Assembly (NCBI GenBank): GCA_002305315.1
Contig: DBQQ01000002.1
Coordinates: 1-19,947 of the forward strand
Length of the DNA: 19,947 bases
Direction of reading: 5' to 3'
Source of the DNA: Clostridiales bacterium UBA1390
GTDB lineage: Bacteria; Bacillota; Clostridia; Lachnospirales; Bianqueaceae
Position 1 is the stretch's first letter, and each line of letters begins with the position of its first letter. The position numbers and the translations under genes were made by a program. Positions 6,836 to 15,140 of this stretch are shown piece after piece. Under the pieces are notes generated by a model. That model had not been told where the DNA came from and made no database searches. It was given only the letters and a program-made list of their open reading frames with translations.

Positions 6836-9217
6836 CTACTCCTTCTGAAACACCTTCTCCGCCACACGCACAGTCTCCATGGCATCCCTTCCATAGAAAT
6901 CCGCACCAATCTGCTTCGCATAGTCCGCTGTCAATACGGCGCCGCCCACAACCACCTGGCAATAGGGCGCCTTCTCATGAATCAATTGAATGGTCTCTTC
7001 CATAGCTGGTACCGTGGTTGTCATCAGGGCCGATAACCCTGCCAGACGTACCTGATACTTCTCGACGGCATCGAGAATGGTCTGTGGAGCCACATCCCGT
7101 CCCAGGTCGATCACTTCATATCCATAATTCTCCAAAAGCACTTTCACGATATTCTTACCAATATCGTGAATATCGCCTTTCACTGTCGCGATGACGATGG
7201 TCCCCTTCTTCTCCTGGGAGGAACTGCCCATCTTCTGCTTAATCACTTCGAAGGACGCTGTGGCTGCCTCCGCACTCATCAGAAGCTGCGGCAGATATAC
7301 CGTCTTCTTCTCAAATCCCTGTCCCACGATATCCAGCGCAGGAATGATCTCTCCGTTCACCACATCCATAGGGGCTGTTGTCTGAAGAAGCTCCTTCGTA
7401 TAGCGAGCAGCCTCCTCCTTCAGTCCTCGGACGATGGCGCCAGCCAACCCCTCCGCCTGCGGCTCTCCCGCTTTGGGCGTGGCTGCGGTACTTTTTACCT
7501 CCGTCGTCACCGTGTCCGCATACGCAATGTATGCCTGGCAGTTCGGATCCTGATTCTGCAGAGCTTTGGCACAATGGTACACCTTCATCATCTCCGCCGA
7601 TGCCGGATTCATGATGGCGGCGGATAGTCCGTTGGCCAGCGCCATGGCGAAAAACGTGGAAGTGATCATCTCCCTCTTGGGCAGCCCGAAGGAGATGTTG
7701 GAGACGCCCAGAGAGGTATGCACCTGCAGCTCCTGCATGAGCCGCCGGATACAGGCAAGTGTCGTGAGGGCGGATGTAGTATCTGAAGAAATGGTCATAG
7801 CCAGCGGATCCACCACAATGTCCTTGCGGGCAATCCCATAGGAGGCGGCGCGTTCTATGATCTTCTTCGCGATGCGAATCCGTCCATCCGCATCCTCCGG
7901 TATGCCCGCTTCATCCAATGTCAGCGCGATCAGAACGCCGCCGTATTTTGCCACAAGCGGTAATACCTGTTCCAGGCTTTCTTCCTTTCCATTGACAGAA
8001 TTGACCAGTGGTTTGCCATTGTACCGGCGCATGGCCCGTTCCAACACCTCCGGCGAAGAACTGTCGATCTGTAAGGGCAGATCCGTCACCGCCTGCAATT
8101 CTTCCACCACGCGACACATCATCCCGGCCTCATCGATGCCCGGCAGCCCCACGTTGACATCCAGCACATGCGCCCCCTGATCCGCCTGTTTCAGGCCTTC
8201 ATTCAGGATATATCCCATATCTTCCCGTTTGAGCGCTTCTTTCAGCCGTTTCTTTCCCGTCGGGTTGAGACGCTCTCCGATGAGGATCGGAGACGGTCCC
8301 ATTTCCACCGCATGGGTATAGGAAGACACCAGTGTGTGGGGTTTGGTGGATAACGGCAATGGTGCGATAGCACGCACCTGCTCGATCATGCGTCTCATGT
8401 ATTCCGGCGTCGTTCCGCAGCATCCTCCGACGATCCGAGCGCCCAGGCGTACGATCTCCGTCATCTCCGCTGCAAAGTCCTCTGGTCCCACATCGTATAT
8501 CGTCCGCCCATCCTCGCTATGGGGCAGACCCGCATTCGGATTCACGATGATCGGCAAGGAAGCATACCGCGCAAAAACCGGAACCAGCTTTTTCATCTGC
8601 GCCGGACCCAGAGAACAGTTGATCCCCAGCGCATCCACCCGCAGACCTTCCAGGAGGGCGATCATCGACACCGGATCTGCACCTGTCATCAGTTTCCCCC
8701 GCTCATCGTACACATTGGTCACAAAAACAGGCAGGTGGCTGTTCTCCTTGGCGGCCAGCACCGCGGCCTTCGTCTCATAGGCGTCATTCATAGTCTCAAT
8801 CAGGATCAGGTCCACTCCGCCCTGCACGCCCAGACGCACCACCTCCGCAAAGACACGCACCGCATCCTCAAAGTCCAGATCTCCCAGGGGCTTCAACATC
8901 TTTCCCAATGGACCGATATCCAGCGCCACATACTGACCTGTCTTTGTGATCGCCGCCTTCGCATGCTGAATCCCTGCCAGCACAATCTGTGCCAGCTCGT
9001 CTCCCAATTTCAGCCGATTCGCACCAAAGGTATTGGTCTTGATGATATTGCATCCGGCAGCCAGATACGCACGGTGAAGATTCTGTATCACCTCAGGGTG
9101 CGTGAGATTCCAGCGTTCCGGCAATTCTCCCGGCGCCAGCCCCGCCTCCTGCAGCATCGTACCTGTACCGCCGTCAAAAAACACGAGGCCCGCCTGTATC
9201 TTTTCCTGTATCGTCAT
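6836..9217 (-). CDS. metH: Cobalamin-dependent methionine synthase MetH without reactivation domain
   Basis: The enzyme moves the methyl group of 5-methyltetrahydrofolate to homocysteine through cobalamin, making methionine in the cytoplasm. Domain order: homocysteine/zinc domain (about 1-290) with zinc-binding C201 and the C266-C267 pair in GGCCGTTP; pterin-binding domain from ILIGERLNPTGKKR (about 311) with VLDVNVGLPGIDE; then cap and B12 domains with DIHDIG (682-687), where H684 is the predicted cobalt ligand. The protein ends at 793 residues, soon after the B12 domain, so the S-adenosylmethionine-binding reactivation domain of the ~1200-residue E. coli-type enzyme is absent; the gene just upstream supplies it. 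The start at 9217 (MTIQEK) is preferred because GGGAAGG lies 6 nt before it, whereas it directly abuts the ATG at 9223. Confidence 0.96.
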   Translation of the reverse strand: MTIQEKIQAGLVFFDGGTGTMLQEAGLAPGELPERWNLTHPEVIQNLHRAYLAAGCNIIKTNTFGANRLKLGDELAQIVLAGIQHAKAAITKTGQYVALDIGPLGKMLKPLGDLDFEDAVRVFAEVVRLGVQGGVDLILIETMNDAYETKAAVLAAKENSHLPVFVTNVYDERGKLMTGADPVSMIALLEGLRVDALGINCSLGPAQMKKLVPVFARYASLPIIVNPNAGLPHSEDGRTIYDVGPEDFAAEMTEIVRLGARIVGGCCGTTPEYMRRMIEQVRAIAPLPLSTKPHTLVSSYTHAVEMGPSPILIGERLNPTGKKRLKEALKREDMGYILNEGLKQADQGAHVLDVNVGLPGIDEAGMMCRVVEELQAVTDLPLQIDSSSPEVLERAMRRYNGKPLVNSVNGKEESLEQVLPLVAKYGGVLIALTLDEAGIPEDADGRIRIAKKIIERAASYGIARKDIVVDPLAMTISSDTTSALTTLACIRRLMQELQVHTSLGVSNISFGLPKREMITSTFFAMALANGLSAAIMNPASAEMMKVYHCAKALQNQDPNCQAYIAYADTVTTEVKSTAATPKAGEPQAEGLAGAIVRGLKEEAARYTKELLQTTAPMDVVNGEIIPALDIVGQGFEKKTVYLPQLLMSAEAATASFEVIKQKMGSSSQEKKGTIVIATVKGDIHDIGKNIVKVLLENYGYEVIDLGRDVAPQTILDAVEKYQVRLAGLSALMTTTVPAMEETIQLIHEKAPYCQVVVGGAVLTADYAKQIGADFYGRDAMETVRVAEKVFQKE

Positions 9218-9234
9218 ATTCATCCTTCCCGCCC

Positions 9235-9906
9235 CTAAGCTCGGTAGGGGCAATCCATCTTCTCACAGGTCTCACATTTTTCCTGTGGTTCCTGACAGCG
9301 CACGGCAGAAGTCGAGATCCCTATAACCGCTGTCACAGACTTGACCGGCAGAAGCATCTTCTGCGCTGTCAGACTGACGCCAATCTTTCTCGCCGCATCC
9401 AGAATCCGTATCATTTCGCCCTGACACTCCAGCGGAAAATCTCCATATCCCGGGCTGAAACGCGGTCGCAGGAACTTGCCCTCTCCAGCCGCCAACGTTT
9501 TCAGATATGCGTTGGTACTGGCAGCAGCACTTTCTACCGCTACAGATCCTGCGGCATCCAGCGCTAACGCGCGAACCTGCGATATATGACTCCAGCGAGT
9601 GATGTACCGCTCCGAATCCATACCGATCGTCACCGCCATGAAGTACGCTTCCCGACATCCCGCCAGATTTCGGTACAGGTCCCGGCTCTTTACCATAAGA
9701 CAACCAAAATCTAACACATCCGGCTCCCTGGTGGTCAGTGGAAGCCGCAAAAAACAGGCCTTTGGCAAAAGAGGCAGCTCATCCGCCGCCTCTTTTGCCA
9801 TTTTGTGCAGCCTTTCCTCCGTTTCTCCCCGGCACCCCATATACCGCAGAATCTGCCGCGTATGGGGCGCTTCGATGGTCGGCGTATAGATCTCTATGCG
9901 ATTCAT
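9235..9906 (-). CDS. Stand-alone methionine synthase (B12) reactivation protein
   Basis: This 223-residue protein corresponds to the AdoMet-binding activation domain of MetH, made here as a separate polypeptide. That domain reductively re-methylates cobalamin that has oxidised to cob(II)alamin. The hallmark RFSPGYGDFPL (from 149) matches the AdoMet-binding RxxPGY motif, and the following LLPVKSVTAVIGI is also characteristic. The C-terminus carries four cysteines (C204, C211, C214, C219; CETCEKMDC), which could bind a metal or iron-sulfur centre (inference). The start at 9906 overlaps the metF stop by 4 bp (ATGA), and metH begins 17 bp after its stop, so all three are likely made together. Split versions are known from other bacteria, such as Thermotoga. 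Confidence 0.9.
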   Translation of the reverse strand: MNRIEIYTPTIEAPHTRQILRYMGCRGETEERLHKMAKEAADELPLLPKACFLRLPLTTREPDVLDFGCLMVKSRDLYRNLAGCREAYFMAVTIGMDSERYITRWSHISQVRALALDAAGSVAVESAAASTNAYLKTLAAGEGKFLRPRFSPGYGDFPLECQGEMIRILDAARKIGVSLTAQKMLLPVKSVTAVIGISTSAVRCQEPQEKCETCEKMDCPYRA

Positions 9907-10766
9907 AGAATCTTTGAAAGGTTGTCCATGATCTTGGCCGCCACATCCGGCTTATTCATGGAATACACATGAATATGCTCCACGCCATTGGCCAAAAGAT
10001 CGATAATCTGTTCTGTTGCAAACGCCACGCCCGCCTGCTTCATCGCCGCCGGATGATCTGCAAAACGGTCAATGATCTGTTTAAATCGGGGTGGCAGCGC
10101 ATTTCCGGAAATCCGGCAGATTCTGGCAATCTGGCGTCCATTGGTCACAGGCATGATGCCCGCAGCCACCGGCACTTGGATGCCCGCCTCCCGGATCTTA
10201 TATAAGAAGTTATAGAGGATATTATTATCAAAAAACATCTGCGTCGTCAGGAAATCACACCCGGCCTCTACCTTTTTCTTCAGATTCTGAATGTCCTCCC
10301 GCTGGTTCGCAGACTCCGGATGCCCTTCCGGATAACAGGCGCCTCCAATGCAGAAATCTCCTTTTGTCTTGATGTAGGTAATCAGCTCCGAGGCATGCTG
10401 AAAACTCCACTCCTCCGGCGCGCTCGCGCCCTCGGGAATGTCTCCCCGCAGTGCCATAATATTCTCAATACCATTTTCCACCAAAAGAGACAGCTGATGA
10501 TCGATCTGCTCTCTCGTAGACGACACACAGGTCAAATGTGCCAGCGTCGGCACTTTCTGTGTCTCCTGGATATTCTTCGCGATAGCCACCGTATAGGCGC
10601 TGGTACCGCCGCCCGCTCCGTATGTCACGCTCATAAACGCAGGATGCAGTGCAGCAATCTCTTCCGTCGCCTTCTTCACACTCTCGATCTTATCTGTCGT
10701 CTTCGGTGGAAACACCTCAAAAGAGAGGACCGGTTTCCCGGTGGCAAAAAGTTCTGTCAGTTTCAT
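9903..10766 (-). CDS. metF: 5,10-methylenetetrahydrofolate reductase
   Basis: MetF reduces 5,10-methylene-THF to 5-methyl-THF, the methyl donor used by MetH downstream. The product is 287 residues, normal for a bacterial MetF. Recognisable segments: LSFEVFPPKT near the N-terminus with the catalytic glutamate, SVTYGAGGGTS, LAHLTCVS, IMALRGDIP, YPEGHPES, FLTTQMFFDN and the C-terminal GVEHIHVYSMNKP. The frame extends to 10832, but the start at 10766 is chosen because GAGGAG lies about 8 nt upstream; the ATG at 10772 sits too close to it. The stop overlaps the next gene by 4 bp. The promoter lies about 30 bp upstream, which leaves no room for a SAM or cobalamin riboswitch. Confidence 0.97.
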   Translation of the reverse strand: MKLTELFATGKPVLSFEVFPPKTTDKIESVKKATEEIAALHPAFMSVTYGAGGGTSAYTVAIAKNIQETQKVPTLAHLTCVSSTREQIDHQLSLLVENGIENIMALRGDIPEGASAPEEWSFQHASELITYIKTKGDFCIGGACYPEGHPESANQREDIQNLKKKVEAGCDFLTTQMFFDNNILYNFLYKIREAGIQVPVAAGIMPVTNGRQIARICRISGNALPPRFKQIIDRFADHPAAMKQAGVAFATEQIIDLLANGVEHIHVYSMNKPDVAAKIMDNLSKIL

Positions 10767-10797
10767 CTTCATCTCTCCTCTTTTTCTTTTTAAGAAC

Positions 10798-10826
10798 ATT
10801 ATACGAGGAAATGTCCGCTTTGTCAC
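10798..10826 (-). promoter_or_regulatory. Sigma-A promoter of the metF operon
   Basis: On the minus strand, GTGACA (10821-10826) and TATAAT (10798-10803) are separated by exactly 17 bp, a near-consensus housekeeping promoter. It starts about 18 bp after the stop codon of the upstream peptidase gene and points into metF. The predicted 5' leader is only about 25 nt. Confidence 0.8.
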
Positions 10827-10844
10827 GTACAAATTTTATAAATT

Positions 10845-11471
10845 TCATTTTTGCAGGAACGGATATGGGTTGATCCAGCTTTCATCTCCTGTCTCTGGAT
10901 AGATCTGGATCCCCAGATGCAGATGCGTGGGAAATCGTCCTGTGGTTCCTTCTTCGCCATAACCGGAGTCTCCCATATATCCCAGAAAATCTCCCGGTTC
11001 CACACGATCCCCTACGGCCAGTCCCGATGCATAGGCATACAGATGCGCATAATAATAGTACACTCCACTCGGCGATGTCACGCCTACACGCCAACCGCCC
11101 AATTCGTTCCACCCCAGATTCGTCACAATCCCCTGTGTCATGGAATAAATAGGAAGACTTCCCGGTATATCCTCAAGATCCATCAGATCCGTACCATAGT
11201 GCTTTCTTTCTCCTCCATAGCTTCGATCCGATAAAAAACTATCTCCAAAGGAACACTTCTCCAGGTCCGTAGGCATCGCCTGAATCTCCTCTTCTACCGT
11301 ATCGGCAATGATTCCCAATGCCAGTGCATATGCCCCTTTACAGATAGTCTCATGCCGTAATGCCATTCCCATAAGTAGGGCCGATTCCCATACGATACAG
11401 CACAGGAGTGCCAGACAGAACCAGATTTCCCGATCCCGAAACACTCTCCCATACCACCCATCCTGTTTCAT
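10845..11471 (-). CDS. Membrane-anchored LytM-type M23 metallopeptidase
   Basis: A 208-residue protein with an N-terminal membrane segment (about 17-38, IWFCLALLCCIVWESALLMG) that should anchor it with the catalytic domain outside. The M23 zinc site is complete: H91 and D95 (HYGTD), H143 (YYAHL) and H183/H185 (HLHLGI). The turn AVGDRVEPGDFLGYMGDSG is typical of lysostaphin/LytM folds. Such enzymes cut peptide crosslinks in peptidoglycan, though some family members act as regulators or in sporulation; the sequence does not say which applies. GGGGAGAG lies before the ATG at 11471. It follows the glycosidase gene by 36 bp and is the last gene before the metF promoter. Confidence 0.9.
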   Translation of the reverse strand: MKQDGWYGRVFRDREIWFCLALLCCIVWESALLMGMALRHETICKGAYALALGIIADTVEEEIQAMPTDLEKCSFGDSFLSDRSYGGERKHYGTDLMDLEDIPGSLPIYSMTQGIVTNLGWNELGGWRVGVTSPSGVYYYYAHLYAYASGLAVGDRVEPGDFLGYMGDSGYGEEGTTGRFPTHLHLGIQIYPETGDESWINPYPFLQK

Positions 11472-11507
11472 GTCGATCTCTCCCCAGCCATCTATCCCAA
11501 TATATGC

Positions 11508-13535
11508 CTAGAGAAGTTTCTCCATACCCCAATCCGTCAGGAAAAGAATCGGATAGGTGAAGGCCAGGTGGAAAAGAGAAGTATTCCATTTAGAATCCTT
11601 TCCCCACCCTTCCCAGGTTGTTGTCGCGCCCTCCCGCAGCATCCTGGGCCAGGCGGCTTCATCCTGTATCAGTTCGAGCGCCAGCTCTTTACGGCCTATA
11701 CGCACCAGCGCGGACAGGATGGCCATACTGATGAAAAACATGCTGCCGCGCAGTCTCTTTTCTTCGATCATGGACACGATCCTCTCCTGCGTCCTGACAT
11801 TCGGGCACAGGTCAAACAGCAGGGCCAGCGCGTTGGAAGGCAAGCTATGATGACGAGAATCCGGATGATCCCGAAACAGGGCCGCCTCCCGATCCCAAAA
11901 TCGGCGAATATACTGTGCCTTAAGTCTCTCTGCATCCGGCAATGTCGATGGCAGGCGGAGTATCTCCGCTAATCTTTCCATGCTCATGAGCGCACCGATA
12001 TAATAGGCATTGATGACATTGTGCAGTCCCGGGACGATCTTTCCCTGCGTCAACTCGAAATCATAGCCGTCTCTGGCCTCCGGCGGCCATTCCACCACGC
12101 ACCATTTATCCAGGTTCTCCAGGAGCCCTTCCGCGTTTCCATAGCTGTCCCGGAAGGTTTCCATCATTCTGAGTACGACCGGATATCGTCTGCGAATATA
12201 GTCCTCATCGTGGCGCAGATGCCAATGCACCCGCAGCAACATGGGCAGCATCAGGCAATAATCCGCGATTTCCTGCATGAAAGAGCAGGCGGCGCAGGTC
12301 ATCAATCCTGTAGTAATGACGCTGCTGTACAGTGTATCATCGATGAGCTTTTCCATGAGGGCAGTATCGCCGGTCAACACCGCATACGAGGTAGATGTGA
12401 AACATCCATCTCCCAGATATTGCCCTTTCTCCCGCTCCATACAGTCCATCAGAGCCTCCTGCGGGCCGTATCGAAGAGAGTGAACGCAGAGATCCCAAAC
12501 GCGGCGCAAGGTGGGATGATCCGTCTGGCAGGATGCTTGCTGCCGGAACGGATAATGCCGAGCCAGCAGACGGAGGGAATCCTCCTCGATATGCGCTCCT
12601 TCTGGCAATGTGATCTCCGCATACCGGAATGACAGGTAATCAAAATGTCGCAACGTGTCATTTCCCCCGGAAAGAATCCACTCCTCCTCATACCGACAGT
12701 TCGCCCGCAGCGCAAACCGGACGCGGCCCTCCGGCGTAAGCTCCTGCCCGTACCGCAGTACGATACGGCTCCCCCGAGGCCCGCGCGCCTCAAGCTCCAT
12801 AGTCCCCACATAGACGCTTCCAAAATCCACCTGATACACCCGCTCTGATATTCGGCGCAACGCCATCGGTGGAATTTGTTCTATCACGACACCCTGACTC
12901 TGCTGTTCATAGAGGGATACCCCCATATCCATCCGTTCGCAGGCCGACTCCCAATCGGAGTCATCATAATCGGGGCTCGCAAAGCCCTCTTCCGTCGAAC
13001 CGCTGTCATACCGCTCTAAAAACTGCGTCTCATACCCTGTGGTTCCCAGGTCCTCATACCCGCCATGCAGATGCCAGCGCCAGGAAGAATCGGTTGCCAG
13101 CATCAGTTTGCCGTCGCAGCACAAATCCAACAAGAGGCCATGCCGGCCATCCCCGCTGACCCAGACCCGATTGATCAATCCCTGATAATAGGTGTGTACC
13201 GCAATCAGATTCGTGCCTTCTCTCAGATAGGGCGTCACGTCGATCTTCTGATAATAATAATGCCAGGGGTAGCCCGGAGGCGGCCCCTGACAAACATAGT
13301 TCCCATTGATATACAATTTGTAAGCATCATCCGCCGTCAGCCATAACGTGGCCTTCTGGAAGGAAGGCAGTACAAAAGAACGCCGGAACAGGATGTGCCG
13401 GTTACGCCGTTTCTCCTCCGGAACACGGACAGGATCCAACTGCCGATGAAATACCGGCAGTACCGGACCCTGGGCAAATTCCGGTGTGGTAATCCATTTT
13501 CCCGCAAACTTTCGGCTCGGTTCTTCGAAATTCAT
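11508..13535 (-). CDS. GH78-like family glycoside hydrolase (alpha-L-rhamnosidase type)
   Basis: A 675-residue protein with the layout of family 78 enzymes. N-terminal beta-sandwich regions (about 45-330) include the jelly-roll-like LTADDAYKLYINGNYV and ITLPEGAHIEEDS. An (alpha/alpha)6-barrel catalytic region follows. The segment DCMEREKGQYLGDG (364-377) corresponds to the family's catalytic motif, with E369 and D376 as candidate active-site acids. TTTWEGWGK (from 638) near the end carries a second candidate, E642. No signal peptide is seen, so it should act in the cytoplasm on small rhamnosides or similar glycosides; the actual sugar is not certain. The AGGAGG site lies inside the end of rnhA and the gap is 3 bp, so it is co-transcribed with the aromatic genes. 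No sugar transporter or regulator lies nearby. Confidence 0.85.
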   Translation of the reverse strand: MNFEEPSRKFAGKWITTPEFAQGPVLPVFHRQLDPVRVPEEKRRNRHILFRRSFVLPSFQKATLWLTADDAYKLYINGNYVCQGPPPGYPWHYYYQKIDVTPYLREGTNLIAVHTYYQGLINRVWVSGDGRHGLLLDLCCDGKLMLATDSSWRWHLHGGYEDLGTTGYETQFLERYDSGSTEEGFASPDYDDSDWESACERMDMGVSLYEQQSQGVVIEQIPPMALRRISERVYQVDFGSVYVGTMELEARGPRGSRIVLRYGQELTPEGRVRFALRANCRYEEEWILSGGNDTLRHFDYLSFRYAEITLPEGAHIEEDSLRLLARHYPFRQQASCQTDHPTLRRVWDLCVHSLRYGPQEALMDCMEREKGQYLGDGCFTSTSYAVLTGDTALMEKLIDDTLYSSVITTGLMTCAACSFMQEIADYCLMLPMLLRVHWHLRHDEDYIRRRYPVVLRMMETFRDSYGNAEGLLENLDKWCVVEWPPEARDGYDFELTQGKIVPGLHNVINAYYIGALMSMERLAEILRLPSTLPDAERLKAQYIRRFWDREAALFRDHPDSRHHSLPSNALALLFDLCPNVRTQERIVSMIEEKRLRGSMFFISMAILSALVRIGRKELALELIQDEAAWPRMLREGATTTWEGWGKDSKWNTSLFHLAFTYPILFLTDWGMEKLL

Positions 13536-13538
13536 GGC

Positions 13539-14024
13539 TTATTCCTCCTGTACATCCTCCATCAGATGGGTCGTATCCAGTGCCGCCTCCACGGCCAGTT
13601 CATCACAGCGATTGTTATAGGGATTCTCTGCATGGCCCTTCACCCAGCGAAAGGTGACTTCATGGGGTTTCATTGCCGCCAGCAGACGCTTCCACAGATC
13701 CACATTTTTCGCCTTCTCTTTTTTCTTCGCATCCTTATACCAGCCCTGACGCTGCCATTTCGCAAGCCACCCCTTGGTCATGGCATTGACCAGATACTGG
13801 GAATCCGAGTACAGCGTGATGCGGCAGGGTACCTTGAGTGCCTCCAGGCCCACCACTGCCGCTAAAATCTCCATCCGATTATTCGTTGTCAGCCGATACC
13901 CGGCCTTCATTTCTTTACGGAAGACCTGGCCATCTTCGCGGGCATACTGCAGAATCACGCCGTATCCCCCCGGCCCCGGATTCCCCCTGCAGGCGCCATC
14001 CGTATATATCGTCACTTCTTTCAT
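13539..14024 (-). CDS. rnhA: Ribonuclease HI
   Basis: RNase HI cuts the RNA strand of RNA-DNA hybrids, removing primers and R-loops. The 161-residue protein has the complete catalytic set: D9 (YTDGAC), E52 (NNRMEI), D74 (YSDSQY), H131 (VKGHAENPYN) and D141 (RCDELA). The basic handle-like segment KWQRQGWYKDAKKKEKAKN (89-107) resembles the substrate-binding protrusion of the E. coli type. A TAGGAG site precedes the ATG at 14024, six bases after the pheA stop. The gene sits between pheA and a glycosidase gene with almost no gaps, so its transcription probably depends on the upstream aromatic operon. Confidence 0.97.
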   Translation of the reverse strand: MKEVTIYTDGACRGNPGPGGYGVILQYAREDGQVFRKEMKAGYRLTTNNRMEILAAVVGLEALKVPCRITLYSDSQYLVNAMTKGWLAKWQRQGWYKDAKKKEKAKNVDLWKRLLAAMKPHEVTFRWVKGHAENPYNNRCDELAVEAALDTTHLMEDVQEE

Positions 14025-14030
14025 GTTCTC

Positions 14031-15140
14031 CTACTTTCCTGCCTGACTGATATAGTTTCCCAAAAGCTTCCATTCCAGGCACAGCGGACGGATCTCCCGC
14101 AGCGCTTCCTGCACCCGCTCTTCCTCCACATTGCCTTCCAGATCGATGAAGAAGCCATACTCCCAGATCTGCTGGGGAATGGGTCTGGACTCGATCTTCA
14201 GCAGGTTCAGATGATGTCTGGAGAAGGCTTCCAACGCATGATACAGCGTTCCCGGTTGATGGGACACCTTCAGATACAGGCTGATCTTATTCGCCTCCGC
14301 GCTCGTCTCCATGAGTTTCGACAGCACGATAAACCGGGTAATGTTCCGATCGTTATCCTGAATCCCCTTCTGCAGCACCTCGAGATGATAGATCTCCGCC
14401 GCCTTCAGGCTGGCCACACAGGCCTTTGCCTTATCCCCCATCTTAGAAACGTGTTCCGCGCCTTTGGCCGTGTTGAAATACGGGATGAGGTTCCAATCCG
14501 GATGCTTGCTGAAGAACTGTTCCGACTGTGCGAATCCCTGGGCGTGGGAATAGACCTCTCGAACATCCTCCAATGTGGCGCCTGGAACCCCCAGAAGATT
14601 CTGCGTGATCGGCACCACGCCTTCGCGGACAATATAAAGATTGTACTGGCTCAGGCCATCATATACATCCTGTATGATTCCTGTCGTCGAGTTTTCGATG
14701 GGAACGACACCGTAACGCACCTTCCCCTCTTCCACCGCCTGGAAGATCTCCTGGGTGGACAGGAAATGGCTGGCATCCGCATGCGCGCCAAAGAACTGCT
14801 CCATGGCCTCGTGCGTGAATGCGCCGGGCAACCCGAAATAGGCGACCTTGGGCTCGCTGATTCTGGCCATCTCCCGTTTCTGGTGTTCCTTGCCCAGATC
14901 CATGATGGTCTGGAAGAGCACCGCGAGAGCACCGCGAAACTCCTCATCTCGATACGGAAACCGCTCCTTGATCCGCTCAATCACCTGTCGTTCCCGATCC
15001 GGATCGAAGATCGGCTTTCCGGTTTCCATCTTATAGCGCGCCACATCCGTCGAGACCTGCATCCGCTCCTCAAACAGCCGCGCGATCTGCGCATCAATGG
15101 CATTGATCTTCTTCCGGGATTCCTGTAAATCCACTGCCAT
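14031..15140 (-). CDS. pheA: Bifunctional chorismate mutase / prephenate dehydratase (P-protein)
   Basis: This protein converts chorismate to prephenate and then to phenylpyruvate, the precursor of phenylalanine. Of 369 residues, about 1-90 form an AroQ-type chorismate mutase (starting LQESRKKINAIDAQIARLF). About 96-275 form the prephenate dehydratase (VAYFGLPGAFTHEA, VVPIENSTTG) with the catalytic TRF at 268-270. About 285-365 form an ACT domain with ESRP at 317-320, which in this family binds Phe for feedback inhibition. The ATG at 15140 shares one base with the aroC stop (TAATG), giving tight translational coupling. Together with tyrA it divides the prephenate branch point. Confidence 0.97.
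   Translation of the reverse strand: MAVDLQESRKKINAIDAQIARLFEERMQVSTDVARYKMETGKPIFDPDRERQVIERIKERFPYRDEEFRGALAVLFQTIMDLGKEHQKREMARISEPKVAYFGLPGAFTHEAMEQFFGAHADASHFLSTQEIFQAVEEGKVRYGVVPIENSTTGIIQDVYDGLSQYNLYIVREGVVPITQNLLGVPGATLEDVREVYSHAQGFAQSEQFFSKHPDWNLIPYFNTAKGAEHVSKMGDKAKACVASLKAAEIYHLEVLQKGIQDNDRNITRFIVLSKLMETSAEANKISLYLKVSHQPGTLYHALEAFSRHHLNLLKIESRPIPQQIWEYGFFIDLEGNVEEERVQEALREIRPLCLEWKLLGNYISQAGK

Noticed and set aside
6366..9906. Possible frameshift or split of a full-length MetH
   Set aside because: The activation domain lies upstream rather than downstream of the core, with its own start and stop, so it is a genuine separate gene.
10767..10844. SAM or cobalamin riboswitch ahead of metF
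   Set aside because: The promoter is only about 30 bp from the start codon, leaving no space for an aptamer.
14211..15128. Long plus-strand frame (305 codons) inside pheA
   Set aside because: It is antisense to an intact pheA; open antisense frames are common at this base composition.
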